The notes under the pieces: model-generated
What the model was told of the DNA's origin: nothing
What the model saw: the letters and a program-made list of their open reading frames with translations, nothing else
Database searches by the model: none
Assembly: GCA_034766995.1 (NCBI GenBank)
Contig: CM068313.1
Coordinates: 22,678,012-22,742,011, forward strand
Length of the DNA stretch: 64,000 bases
Source of the DNA: Acanthacorydalis orientalis
Lineage: Eukaryota > Arthropoda > Insecta > Megaloptera > Corydalidae
Reading direction: 5' to 3'
Made by a program: the position numbers and the translations under genes
In this document: piece after piece, positions 1 through 13,575 of the stretch
How the letters are laid out: every line of letters starts with the position of its first letter
How positions within the stretch are numbered: the stretch's first letter is position 1

Positions 1-609
1 GGAAGTCTACTTGTGACGATTTACAGTTCAGTTAAAGCCATAATATTTCGTCCTTTACGCTAACTTAACTTTAACAATATATACAGTTCGTTATATTTCA
101 TAACCTACATATATATCGTTTTTCATGTTTGAGAGGAGATTATTGTTGAACGGAAACATTAATTTTCTTGTTAGACGAATATCTAGACAAGTCATGTTTT
201 TATCAGCAATTAATACTGGAAACTAACTTTGTTTTATAAAAAAAAAATGTGGAAAAGATTAACTTCGTTAGTGGGTTTTATATTTATTTTTCATTCGGAG
301 AGAAATAAACATTTATAAACTTTTAATAACATTTTTATTAATTAACGAATTTTATTTCATTTAGTATAATATATATTTTTCGGTCAATGTAAGTCTCATG
401 TTTTGTACTTTTTATATTCAAATGTATGAGCCATCGCCAAAAACTAAAATTGATTTTTTTCGCAATAGAATTGTTAGTACTGCACATAAAATCAGTCTCC
501 AGGGACACATAAAAAACGAATTTCGAGATTTGGCATTTTGATTTGTAACAAATTTTGAATAAATTCTGCGTTTTTCGATATACGTATATGCATGAATGTA
601 AATATGTAA

Positions 610-667
<58 letters not shown>
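610..667. repeat. (TA)n microsatellite
   Basis: Interrupted by one TACA at about 621; chance frames of repeated Ile-Tyr codons cross it. Confidence 0.95.
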
Positions 668-673
<6 letters not shown>

Positions 674-870
674 GACATTCATCATTTAGAACAGCAATTG
701 AAAACTCATCTATCTATTATATTTATTATTAAAAATAATACACACATTCATCAGTGTGCTCAATTTTTTTACACGCTCAGATACAATCAAACTAGTTAAA
801 TGAAAATAGTTTAGTTCAATATTTTATAGGATTTTGTCAAACACACATACACTACCTACATACATACTTC

Positions 871-874
871 ATAA

Positions 875-915
<41 letters not shown>

Positions 916-936
916 ATATATATATACATATATGTC

Positions 937-988
<52 letters not shown>
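871..988. repeat. Compound (TA)n/(TG)n microsatellite
   Basis: TA runs are split by a (TG)n block at about 906-916 and by GTC and TTT interruptions. It ends exactly at the left edge of the hairpin element. Confidence 0.95.
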
Positions 989-990
<2 letters not shown>

Positions 991-1091
991 TTGATTCAAT
1001 TTAGGCTTGAGTATGAAAGTATTAAAAAAATCACAAAAATTAAAAAAATCATGTTATTTTTTAATACTTTCAGGTGAAAGCCTAATTAGTT

Positions 1092-1096
<5 letters not shown>
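989..1096. mobile_element. Small hairpin element or MITE inside (TA)n arrays
   Basis: Two arms, 1001-1030 and 1056-1085, are inverted copies sharing TTAGGCTT and TGAAAGTATTAAAAAA around a five-base mismatch, with a loop of about 25 nt. The whole is flanked on both sides directly by (TA)n arrays, as if a TA-targeting element had inserted into a TA repeat. A microRNA-like precursor would fold the same way, but the flanks favour a mini-transposon. Confidence 0.6.

Positions 1097-1148
<52 letters not shown>
1097..1148. repeat. (TA)n microsatellite
   Basis: An uninterrupted array that begins at the right edge of the hairpin element. Confidence 0.95.
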
Positions 1149-1151
<3 letters not shown>

Positions 1152-1478
1152 ATTCATATGAACCGCATAAATAAATTTTTAATTAGTACACAATTTTCTA
1201 CGAGTATTTGAATACAATACTTCTTGTTAATAAATTTAGTTTTTATAATAAATACTCATTTTAATAAACGCGTTTGATGAATATTAATATACGGTGTAAG
1301 CAATGAAATCTCGATATGTTACAGATTAAAATATTTAGAAATAGAAAAGGATTTACGAAAGAATAAAATTTATAAAACTGTATTCTTTAATATAACATTG
1401 TTTATATGTAATCCCTAAATACTTCTAATAATATATTATAATTATAATGCAGTTATTTAAAAATATTTTATTATATAG

Positions 1479-1482
<4 letters not shown>

Positions 1483-1551
<69 letters not shown>
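1483..1551. repeat. (TA)n microsatellite
   Basis: A nearly pure array of about 68 bp. Confidence 0.95.
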
Positions 1552-1552
<1 letters not shown>

Positions 1553-2177
1553 CAAATAGAAAAATAACGTTTAAAGAAATGAAGATAAGTACACGCATTT
1601 ATTTATGAACTATTTAATATCCGAAATACATAATATCACTACTCCTAACTACTGTTTGGTAGTTACATGGCTGTATATAATGTAAGTTTCTAGAAACTTT
1701 ACTATCTGGACTAGCATAAATCGCCGCCAATTCATTTCCGAATCTTGTTATCTGTTAAAACATTAATTTACATATTTGTTAATGATTATTCTACGTTAGA
1801 TAAAATTGGTCATTCACATCCCTATATCATAAAGGTTTTAACTTGATATATAGTTCCGTTGTTCACACATGCCCTAAACTAAATATTATAATTATTTATT
1901 GATTGATTAATGTGATCATTATGATGTATGTACATATTTATTGCCTATTCATTTTAAAACTTCACAACTTTCAATTCAATTAAAATTGATATTTGATTGT
2001 AAAAATACATGATAATAGTAAAATATGCTAAGTTACATAAATATCATGTTATATTATGAGCACAATTAACATTTTCTAATTTCTAAACATAAAAATTAAA
2101 TCAAAATTTTAAAATAAAAAAAAAGATGTAAATATCAAATGTTATTATTTACTGCATGTTACACAACTGTATCTGTC

Positions 2178-2209
2178 TGTATATATATATATATATATAT
2201 ATACATACA

Positions 2210-2291
<82 letters not shown>
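2178..2291. repeat. Compound (TA)n/(TG)n microsatellite
   Basis: Two TA arrays separated by CATACATGTGTGTGTG. Just downstream (about 2334-2368) a short unit GTAGGCACACTC occurs twice. Confidence 0.95.
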
Positions 2292-2294
<3 letters not shown>

Positions 2295-3503
2295 TATAAG
2301 ATAATTCTTTTTATTGACCTAATTTATGACCGAAGTAGGCACACTCATCATTTAAGTAGGCACACTCGAAAACGAAATTATCCTTCAGTAGAACATTCAA
2401 GTTCTAACATTACTTTAATCAAACCATTACATTTCCTCAAGCTGTTACATAACACTCGCGTTTAGTAATATTATTACTCGCCTTTATGTTATATTAAAAA
2501 AGTAGGATGTTCGCATTATTACTTCACGCCATTTACGTGAACCAATATAAAAGTTTTATAAAAAGAAAACTTTAGTGAACTCACTTTTACAAGAAGAGGA
2601 GCTCTGCTAATATTTTTTACTCGTGCTGTTAAAAAGGAGCATCGTGTTATCTTGTGAAGCCAATCAAGATTCGCACACATGTCTATAGATCGAATATCGC
2701 CGCTAAACGTTTAGACCGATGCAGCATATGGCGGACGTTAATACAATTTCTTTGGCTTCTCCTGTTCATCCTGAAACAAACATTTTGCACGTAGAACCAC
2801 AAGACGTGCGAATAAAAATATTTTATAAAATAGAACATATATATATATATACATATATTATATATATATATACATATATTATATATATATATATACACAT
2901 AAATTACTTACATTTTTTACAAAAAATCTGCGTATGAAATATACATTAGAAAATAAACCTTCACTATATTAATCGATGTGTAAATAATATCTCAATCGTA
3001 TAAAAACGATTCCTCTTTAAAAAAACACTATTCAGTCCAACCACGCACAACTTTACAGTAGAACTGACTGCTTGTAAATAGTAGTACAAATAGTTTCAAT
3101 ATCGAGTAAAATATTACATAAGGAATAAGATAAGTTTTATAGTATCTAACATTAAACAAATCAAACATTTGATAACAAGTATATGTAGAGATGATGATGT
3201 AACGATATATATCTTAATATTTAATTCGTGACAAGAATACATGCTGTAAATCCGACTATCATGGAGATACGTTGAATATTCTTAACGCAAATTTGTTCAA
3301 CTGTAATTGCTGCTTCAATTCCTCTTATTGCAATTATTTTCGCTCGAAGGATTTTGTAATTGGACACTTCAGTAAACAGTGTAGATGGATGTAACAGTCA
3401 TGGTTATAAAAGATAGCTGGTTCGTGTATAGTCTAGTTTTATATAAAACGTGGCATAACTCATTTCACGATGAAAAATTTGAAACATCACACACACACAC
3501 ACC

Positions 3504-3505
<2 letters not shown>

Positions 3506-3557
<52 letters not shown>
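3506..3557. repeat. (CA)n/(TA)n microsatellite
   Basis: A short CA run at about 3488-3502 precedes the TA array. Confidence 0.95.
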
Positions 3558-3561
<4 letters not shown>

Positions 3562-4786
3562 TCACTGAACTGGAATTATAAATGTATTACAATTTTAAAA
3601 TGAAATTTATTATTTGATTTCTTATATCAATTAATATCTTATTTAAAACTGTATATTTGAATTGTTTTTTTTTCCATAAAAAAAAACACTTGTTCAATAA
3701 TAACATTAGTATTATAATTTATAAATATATATATTTTTTTTAATCTTGTAAGAGTCAAGTTTGGCACTACACAATTCTTGGACTATAAATTGTTTTTAAC
3801 CAGTTTTAATGTATTTAGAGTATAAATATTACATCGTTGTACATACTGCATATGTTCACGTATTCAAAAAATGAAATCTTGTTTACAGTAAATTTAGTTT
3901 AAAAATGCCCGAATAAAAATTTTAAACATTGTCTCGTGCAGAGAGAAATGTCATTACAGAACCGACAGTTACGTTAATGAGAATTTAAATTTAAACACAC
4001 GTTTTAATAGTAATTACAACTGTTTGTTAAATACTGTAAGAGTTTAGAACAGATATACAAATAGTATAAATATTATATAAGTATACATATAGTATTGTGT
4101 ATATATATATATATACATATATTAGGGGAGAAATAATTCTTCATTTGTTGGTTAACCTGTTGAGACAAAAGAACTTCTGAACTACATACATTTTTCATCA
4201 AACTTCATATTTAAAAATCAAGAAAATTAAAAAATCACTACCTGTAACATTAAGGAAACTAACATGTCATTCATAAATAGGTCTCAATTACAAATTTGAG
4301 AGAAAAGGTATAGAATCGACCATAATCTCCAAAATCTGACGATGAAATTCGTATTCAAAAAACTACCGGAGTACACAGACCCAAAAAATATAATTATGTA
4401 TTTATTATTCTTTTTCCAAATATTATTTATTAGAGAAACAAAAAAAAAAATATTAACGAATGGTGTTATTATAACAATTGTCGTATAATATCATAATATT
4501 TCAAATATCAATATGAAAATAAATACACTAAACCAGTTTTAAAATATTTAACTGTGTAAATCAAAACAATAGCAACTTCATGGTTTTACATTTTCATAAT
4601 TGATGTATTCCTCACTTTAAAATATTTATTATAATTTCAAAAGCTATGAAATATTTATTATACTTCACTAGATAATTAGCGTAAATCCGTAGAATAGGGA
4701 ATTAAAGTATTATTTCCAATTAAATATAATAACCTTCCCAACAATAAGGCAAATACCTCAATAATATCGAATACATTTCACAACAC

Positions 4787-4833
<47 letters not shown>

Positions 4834-5373
4834 ATATTCTTTCAATATACCTTCAATTATACCAGCATGACAGCAGAATTACATCGTTAATTCCTTCGAT
4901 AATCTTATTAAATCACTGACCACACACAGAAACTATTGACTGACAATATTTTTTTATCTTCTTGGCATCAGCTACACTTTTAAATATAAGCATAATAATA
5001 TATATATATATATATATATGTATGTATATATTAATTTCAAGTATTTGTGTCGTAATTTCAATTTACATAAATAACAGACAAATGCATGTATTTCATTATT
5101 TAATATAAAAAGACAACTTTATATAATTTAAATCACAATTATGATCAGTGAAATGTAAATTACATCAAATTATTAAAATCATTTATTTAAAAATAGTACA
5201 GAAAACAATAATAGAACAATAAGTTTACCAAGGGTTTATTAAAAAAAAGAAAAGAAATCGAATAATCCAAAAAATAAATATAATCTCTTTTTGCGTTTCC
5301 TTGTTTTTAATTTAAAAAGAGAGATTACATATTTTTGTCGATTATAATGTATAATTAATTTCTATTTTGTATA

Positions 5374-5412
<39 letters not shown>

Positions 5413-5676
5413 CACACACACATTAATATTTTACAATTATCCTTATGGCCAAACAAAAAAAAATATTTGTTTCGTTTTAAATAATTCATATTTGCATTAT
5501 GAATATTTAATCTACTTGAAAACAGCGTTCGGGTTGTCTTGATAAACTAATATATATTTTATTCTGTGTCATTTCATCAAATTACCAACATTATCCACAT
5601 GACTATACATAAAATAGCACATACAAAATTACATAAGTGTATTTAAATACCCAAATATTGGTGTATATATATATAC

Positions 5677-5709
<33 letters not shown>

Positions 5710-6151
5710 TTGATGGAACGACAGAAGACAGGCAGAGGGGTGAGAGGAAGAGAGAGTGAGGCAAAAATTAATATGCTTATTTATTATACTACAAATTGAA
5801 ATTGCACATAACAAATTATTTGCACATTACATATGCTCTTTTGTGAAACATTGCAAAAACTGAAAGTTCAGTATAAATATTTATATAAAATCTTGACAAA
5901 TAAAAAAAGCGTACTTACTTACTTTATGCTTAAATATATAATAAGATTACCACATTTTAATTTTCAATTTAAATTGAAAAAGGATATTAAAAAACAATGT
6001 TATTAACATTATTCATCTATCAAATATGTAAGTAAATCATACAATTAAAATTCATTGAAGTATATAAAAACATAAATATTTATATGATTATTTAATGTTT
6101 TTGTTTACTCTTTTGAATGAAAAAGAATAGATGTATAGATATTTTTCTATT

Positions 6152-6154
<3 letters not shown>

Positions 6155-6216
<62 letters not shown>
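6155..6216. repeat. (TA)n microsatellite
   Basis: A pure array of about 60 bp. Confidence 0.95.
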
Positions 6217-6218
<2 letters not shown>

Positions 6219-6646
6219 CACTTGTACAGATATTAAATTGAAACAGTTTTATTTATGAAAGTGATGCAATGAATACAAATTCTTCCATACAAAGTGAATA
6301 CATACCAACCAATTGAAAATGCCTATAACCGCTGAACGAATTTAATTAATGAGATATGAACTGAATATTATTTGTCTTGAATGTTTATAGAATTTAATGA
6401 AAGATTAATTTCGTTAATCTTAAGTGAATTAATAATAATAACAAAAAGATATTAAATTTAAAAGGTCGAAATTAATGAATTAATTAAAATATTAGTTCGG
6501 GTTGTTATTGACATGCGCTGTTTTTAGATAGTATTGTACGAAAAAAATTATATCTTTTTAATCATAATGATAAATTAATAAAAGTCATTATGTGTATAAT
6601 AATTTTACATGCTTGCTTAGTGCTGTAAAATAACTTACCTCGCAAT

Positions 6647-6706
6647 ATGAATAGATCGATTGTATATTTGTTCGTATTATTTATGGCGTCGACGTTAATT
6701 ATTTGA
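6647..6706 (+). other. Short signal-peptide-like open frame
   Basis: ATG at 6647 opens a 19-codon frame, MNRSIVYLFVLFMASTLII, ending in TGA at 6704. The charged start and hydrophobic core resemble a signal peptide, and CLCA lacks its signal exon. No clear donor lies within it (the only GT near the end is in a weak context), so the link is speculative. Confidence 0.15.
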
Positions 6707-7337
6707 CAAATACAGAACGTATTTTTTCAAATCTAGCCGACCATAAACTATCAAGTCAACAGTTTACATCGCATACAAATCCACAATAATGTACGTATTA
6801 TCCTTATAAAAGCGTATATCTCTTCATAAATCTCGCTTCAAATCCACACACACACGATTAAACTATACGATATGTTAAAATAAGTTGGGTAGATATAACA
6901 CTTAAAATCTTGAATTTATGACTTTTGAATCTTCGAACCATACTCTGTAAAAGACCCAAGAGCATGTAAAACTGCTACCGCGTATATTATCCTACTGAAC
7001 GTCTTCCATGAAAAGAAAAGAATATTGAATGTGTTTCGTATTATAATTCAGTGTTCTCTCTGCTTCTATAAGTACGTTAAAACTTATGACAAGCGTAACT
7101 AACCCATCCCAAGTTGTGATTTACAACCGATGTGAAACAGATTTTAATCTGATTTTTTCAAGCTACACCGTCTGTGTAGATACGCTGTTGTAATAAACAT
7201 CAAATTCCACCATGCTAATTTGAAAAGTAAGTTTCGAAATACGTGCGTATGTAGATGAATAAAAAAGCAAGACGCTTCTTTTATTCCTACATTTATATTG
7301 ATGATACGTACGTTTTTATTTTAACTAGAGAAAATAA

Positions 7338-7339
<2 letters not shown>

Positions 7340-7402
<63 letters not shown>
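7340..7402. repeat. (TA)n microsatellite
   Basis: A pure array about 100 bp left of the GC-richer islet at 7480. Confidence 0.95.
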
Positions 7403-7406
<4 letters not shown>

Positions 7407-8231
7407 ACAATAAATTGGGTACATCAAAATGTAATAACTATAACAGCAGGTTGATTTTAAGCACGTTTTAGATATTATTGTTCGAAATTACATTTGCATA
7501 TCCTCCCCCTCTTTGTCATAACCCCTTATTGCATTGCCAATTAACTTTTACAACAGCCACCCCTACTTCAACCACTTTGCGCGTTTCCCACCATCCAACT
7601 CAAACTGTCATAGATAGGGCGTTAATGTAAAGATTTATATGCGGCCATCGGTACCTCCCACGGTTTAACAGTTTACCACTTTGAGTACTTCACATCTGTG
7701 TAAGTGAACATTTACTATGATACTAGTGATAGTAACTCCCAAAGGACACTTAACAATCGGTATTGTTCCTCGTACGAACAAAAAAAAAAAGAAACAAACG
7801 AATCTCTACGAAAATAAAATATTTGTGATGCACGGACACACTATCGGAAAATTTAGGAACGGGCACACCCGTTTAAATATAACAATATTCATGTCGATAT
7901 TAGTGTACTATGCCGTTTATGCTTCTCGTATGTGTTGAAATATTTTAGATAATAAAAGTTCATGAATAATTAAATTTATTCATGTATTCAAATAAGCATC
8001 TTGGACTGTTTTTAATTTATTCAATATCTGTACACAATCGACTCAATGATTATTTTATTCATTGAAAGACAAAAGTATTATTTGAACAAGTATTGTTTTG
8101 CATTATTTATAAAGATGTGCAGGCAGCCTGTTCAAGCAATCGTTTTACAATGTAGTAATGCTTTATCAAATTTTCGAACGTATATCAAAGACTTCTTAAG
8201 GATAAGTTTCCAATACGGTCATTTACACACA

Positions 8232-8235
<4 letters not shown>

Positions 8236-8289
<54 letters not shown>
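8236..8289. repeat. (TA)n microsatellite
   Basis: Pure to 8280, then passing through GTATATGCACATACAT-type degenerate repeat. Confidence 0.95.
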
Positions 8290-8290
<1 letters not shown>

Positions 8291-8435
8291 GCACATACAT
8301 GGATGGGTGTGTATGCAAAAGTCAGTTCAACTAACGATTTTATATCCATTATTGCGCTTTTAAAATAATTTAAAATTTTTTCGAAACTAACTTCAGTGTA
8401 AGACTAACTCAAAATAGAAACAGATACAATGTATA

Positions 8436-8439
<4 letters not shown>

Positions 8440-8521
<82 letters not shown>
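8440..8521. repeat. (TA)n joined to (GA)n microsatellite
   Basis: About 49 bp of TA pass directly into about 32 bp of GA, as at 5663-5709 and 13458-13499, suggesting a recurrent TA-to-GA expansion. Confidence 0.95.
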
Positions 8522-8524
<3 letters not shown>

Positions 8525-9489
8525 TATCTCTAGATGAATGTTTAATGAAACTGATAATTACAGTTATGGAAAATGAAATCAATGAAATGCTAAAAAAATC
8601 ATTTGAAAAATAAAAAAAATAATAAGTAGACATATAAAATGTAATATAAAAATATTTTATTTAAATTCAATTTATTTTAAAACGTTAAGGAGGAGGTATG
8701 TTTAGAAAGGGTTTTGTGTATTTTGAAAATTAATATAAAATAAAGTTTGCAATACATTTATGTGCATGCGTTTCAAATTATATTTCATTTCTAATTTTCG
8801 ACATATTTAAACTGACATATTACTGGAATACTTTTTTCAGATTAGTAAGAAGGTATCGTTGTTAGCTTAGTACCTAGGAATTACGTTTGTCAAGAGAACA
8901 AAAATAAAATACTGAAGGTTTGAAAAAATCCGTTCTGTATATAAATATAATCGACCATTAAAATATAATTGTACTTTTTAAATAAGAAAAAATATGATGT
9001 ATAATTTGACATGTAACAACAATACGTACATAAAAATCATGAGGTAAAAACATTGCAGATTTGAGACAGGATAGAATATGTATTTATACATAAATTATGA
9101 CATTGCATATAGCAGAAGTTACTTTTTTTAATGAGAACACCTCTGTACATATAATCAATACACACAAATGTGCCTTAAAATTTAAAAATTATTTTTTGTA
9201 TAAAATATATAAATAAAAAAGTACAAAAGCAAAATCAAGTAAAAAATAATAATGAACGATCGATAGCAATAAAATCCTTTTTTCAATATCTGTTCATTAA
9301 ATTCATTCATTTTTTATCAAACGAATTTAATTAACTGGTGAAAACGTATCAATTACAACTTATGAAATATGATCAGTATATTAAAATTTAAGCTACCTCA
9401 TATTCTCTTATTTTATATTCCCTCAGTGCCTATTTTTCTTTCAATAAATATAGAACATTTTATATATGTACGTAGGGAGAAGTACAATC

Positions 9490-9495
<6 letters not shown>

Positions 9496-9561
<66 letters not shown>
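9496..9561. repeat. (TA)n microsatellite
   Basis: A pure array; open frames on both strands cross it and are artefacts. Confidence 0.95.
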
Positions 9562-9564
<3 letters not shown>

Positions 9565-10940
9565 CAAAACATCAATGAACAACAATATTTATTTTTACGT
9601 TTTATAATTATAACTAACTTCAACAAAAAATAAAAAATATCGATTTTGTCATTTTATATAAAGTCTAATGATAATTTGTATATTTTATTATTTATATATT
9701 TACGAATAAAAATATTAGTATACTTGCTACAAAAATTTGAAATATTAACATATATTTTGTATGTTATGTTTCTGGTTTAAATATGTTTCCATGTATTATT
9801 GAATTTTATAAAATATGTTATTCTATCAGAACATAATACTCAAAATTGGTTAATGTTTAAAAAATATACATTCTCATTTGTGATTCCTCCTGACCATTTA
9901 TCATTTATTTTTTATTTGCAATTCATTTATTTTCTTAAATTCGAAGTTAGAGAATTAAAATTAAATTTATATCTTTTTACATAGCGTTTGAAACGATTTC
10001 GGTTCGTTTTTTAATTCTAAATGGCAAGAAATGGTGAGCGCATGATAAATTATATCTGCGGCAGAAAACTGTTTTATTCACAAATAATGTCTTTCATCTT
10101 GATATAACATGATATCATGCCTAGGTGGCATAACAAACGATGCACTATTATGATTTATGTACGAGTGCGGGGTTGTGAAAGCTATGAAACAGTCATGAAC
10201 AGTTGGTTCATCTATCAGTCAGGGAAACCGAACACACCACCCCATACAGAATATTATATACAGAGTACTCTTTTGAATCAAACAACGGATACGGATCCGA
10301 AAAAAATTAACAATTTTAATTCATCATGCTTTCTACTTGTCTAAAATAATTTATGCTTTGTGTTCTACCTCTGAATTACGTTTCGACGTTAAGACGATAT
10401 CACGTATACACAACATCGTGTTCAAGCAATACATAAAAGTATAATTAAAATGTATTTATGAATTTTTTCATGCTGCTAATTATTGAGAGATCCACTTCTC
10501 TTTATGTAATAATTGCATTTTATGATACAGCACTGTAATTGTGAATAGGAGTGATTGTTTTTTTTTTTGAAATTAAACGCTGTTCACTGAATTTATAGCG
10601 TATCCGAATCTGAAACGTTACTCGCTGATATAGATTATGTTTGCAAATTAATTTTCGACGTATTAGTTAATTAATTTTGGATGCTAATTTATATCTTTGC
10701 GAGGAATACTAGTTTTAAATAATGTAAAAGTTAATTAACGAAATATTACTTGAGATATAACGATTATATTTGTTATAAAAGTAATTTATAGAAGGAATAT
10801 GTACGCTATTATTAATTAATTTACATATATTAAGAATTGAATATTTTTTTGAAGGAATGAATGACACGTTAAGATCTTACTTATTAAAACGATTTTTCAC
10901 TAAGAATGTTATTGTTGAGTTGTAATTGTGATTTTACTCT

Positions 10941-10945
<5 letters not shown>

Positions 10946-11012
<67 letters not shown>
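10946..11012. repeat. (TA)n microsatellite preceding direct repeat copy 1
   Basis: Directly abuts the duplicated unit that starts at 11013. Confidence 0.95.
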
Positions 11013-11015
<3 letters not shown>

Positions 11016-11178
11016 CAATACTCTTTTTATTAAATAATATCCAACTTCAAAGAACTTTCATATTAAAAAACTGTCTTTTAAAAAATTTTTTACTAGTTTA
11101 AAACTGTTTTAGTTTTTTAGCCAGAAAATGAGATTTTTTTAGTATATTTGACTACCGAATTTATATCTGAGGGATGTA
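11013..11178. repeat. Direct repeat, copy 1
   Basis: This copy follows a (TA)n array and resembles 11398-11555. Shared blocks in order include TACTTTTTATTAAA-like DNA, ATCCAA-TTCAAAGAACTT, ATTAAAAA-TGTC, TTTTTTAGCCAGAAAATGAG and TTTGACTA-GAATTT. By eye the copies agree at about four of five positions. Confidence 0.75.
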
Positions 11179-11397
11179 ATTAAAAAGACTGTATTCTATT
11201 TATTCTTTATGAATCGAAAGTAATTAGAATCATATCTGTAATTTTGTAATTTGATAGATTATAAAAGAAATAAATATTTTTAAATGTTTCGATGGTGGTG
11301 ATTTTTGAGGTTTTAGGGCGCTTCGACTAGATTATTCGAAATGAAAAAAAATGTTATATATATATATATATATATATGTCTATATATATATATATAT

Positions 11398-11555
11398 ACA
11401 CGCACAATACTTTTTATTAAAATCCAATTTCAAAGAACTTGCACATTAAAAAGTGTCATTTAAAAAAATGTTTACTACTTTGAAACTATTTTATTTTTTA
11501 GCCAGAAAATGAGATTTTTAGCAAATTTGACTAAAGAATTTTTATATCAGAGATA
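11398..11555. repeat. Direct repeat, copy 2
   Basis: This is the second copy of the 11013-11178 unit, again preceded by a (TA)n array. The unit plus its array forms a module of about 385 bp repeated twice in tandem. The identical stretch TTTAGCCAGAAAATGAGATT is the best anchor. Confidence 0.75.
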
Positions 11556-11616
11556 TGAAATGTGAAATGATCTGAAATGAAATATTAAAATATAAGTATT
11601 GGAAATGATGTATGTC

Positions 11617-11619
<3 letters not shown>

Positions 11620-11674
<55 letters not shown>
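11620..11674. repeat. (TA)n microsatellite
   Basis: Follows direct repeat copy 2 by about 65 bp. Confidence 0.95.
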
Positions 11675-11678
<4 letters not shown>

Positions 11679-12647
11679 AATAAACGAGTGTGTATTTACA
11701 GATTTCAAAAACTAACTTTCTTTTCAAACATCTGACAAGATTTGCATTCGTTTTCCTTTTAAATACACGATGTTGAAGATGATGCTAATATGAAGATTGC
11801 CTTGATTAGTTATTTTATAGTAAACATCGTTTCTCGCATATGCAGAACTTTCACATTTTATATTTATAAATCTAAACAAGTACATTTCGCCTTGTCTTAG
11901 CTAATGAACGGTTATTTTTTAATAAGTAGGCAGCATTCATCATGATAGAGATACATACCTAGCCAATAACATCTTTTAACCTACTTTCATAAAACAGCGT
12001 GTATCTCTGCTATGAAAAACATAAACGAATGTATGTGTATGTGCAAACTTTTATATACGTATACGAATCGTGCTAATACCGTACAGGTATAATGATTAAA
12101 TATATCGAGGAGTGTTGGATGTACTGTCTGTTATTATCTGTACGTTACGCAAACCATAATCTCGAGAAGAAAAAACGCGTGTTTCAGTTCAGTCTTGTGA
12201 GAATATACTATGACCTTTCAATATAAATTTTATTGAAATACGCCAGGCGTGAGATTATTATCTGCTGATGAAAGATTTGATAAAGTAAATCGATATTCGG
12301 AAAACATTAATTATTTATACTAAAAAAATTAAAGAAAGTGATATTTTGCTTACAGCCATAAATTTTAATAGAATAATTATGAACCGAATTAAAATCAACA
12401 GAAATTTCCAATCATGTTTGAATACATTCTATAGGAATTGAATTTAAAAATCTTAAACATTATTAAGACAACATTGTCGTTTAAAATAATAACAAATATT
12501 CAAAGTAGTTTCAATTCGGAAAGGAGCATAAATATAATTAAAACCAAAAAAAATAGTTGACCAGAAATAATACATATAATTATTTTCTCTGTAAAACTGT
12601 TTTTCGTTTTTATATGTAATATAAAATCAAATAAAATTTAAATATAC

Positions 12648-12801
<154 letters not shown>

Positions 12802-13500
12802 TAGGAGTAGTAGTTTGATGTTTTTATCTACTTTTTGTTATTTGAAGCATCCTTTTCTTGAAATAAAAAATATCTGTCACCGGATAAACGTTTTAATTTA
12901 TTGAAAAAGGCATAAGTAACGATATTATACAAGTATACGTATAAAACAAATATTTTTTATAACATTTTCAGTATATCAATATATTGTTTTTTATAATATT
13001 TGTAGTTTTTTTTTTGTGTGTTGAGATCTGTGTATTGACAATATATCCAATAATAAAGAATATGTCAATAAAAATGGAAAAACAAATGTTTAAAATATCT
13101 ACATACCTGGAGTATATACATTTCAAGTAAATGTTATTTTCATAAAATAAACAAAAAAAATGTTTCCTGTAAAATCTGAATAATGTTAAACAGTATTAAA
13201 ATACGTCAAATGATATCTATGTATATATAAAAAAATGTTCCGTAACATTTCAAAAAATGTGCGGAGATTTTGTATTAAATTATTAACGATGACATCCGAA
13301 GTAACGCGATAAAATATAATATTGATCTCATAACAATTACAATGAAATATGTGACTTTATAAAACAACAACGTCGTAATACACTTGTGAGAAGAATACAC
13401 TAGCTAGCATTCAAAAGTGAGAATGATTATATAAACATACTATTAAAACACATACACTATATATATATATATATACACACATAGAGAGAGAGAGAGAGCG

Positions 13501-13575
13501 AATATATGCGATACGAGCGGAGGCGGACCCTCCGGTATTCGGAGAATGTAGCGAGTAGGGGGCAGCCCCCCTAGT
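13501..13575. other. GC-rich double-hairpin islet
   Basis: About 60 bp of strongly GC-rich DNA sits between a (GA)n tract (13483-13499) and plain AT-rich DNA. It holds two perfect short hairpins: CTCCG/CGGAG (13530-13534 with 13540-13544) and TAGGGGG/CCCCCTA (13556-13562 with 13567-13573). It has no coding frame of note. Its origin is unknown; the end of an inserted mobile or viral element is one possibility. Confidence 0.5.

Noticed and set aside
7717..7938. 73-codon plus frame near the 7480-7760 islet
   Set aside because: Contains a poly-Lys stretch from an A-run and low-complexity sequence, has no splice context, and shows no family feature.
10117..10344. 75-codon plus frame
   Set aside because: Composition is somewhat better than background, but there is no recognisable domain, no clear start context and no splice partner; the DNA may be a noncoding conserved islet.
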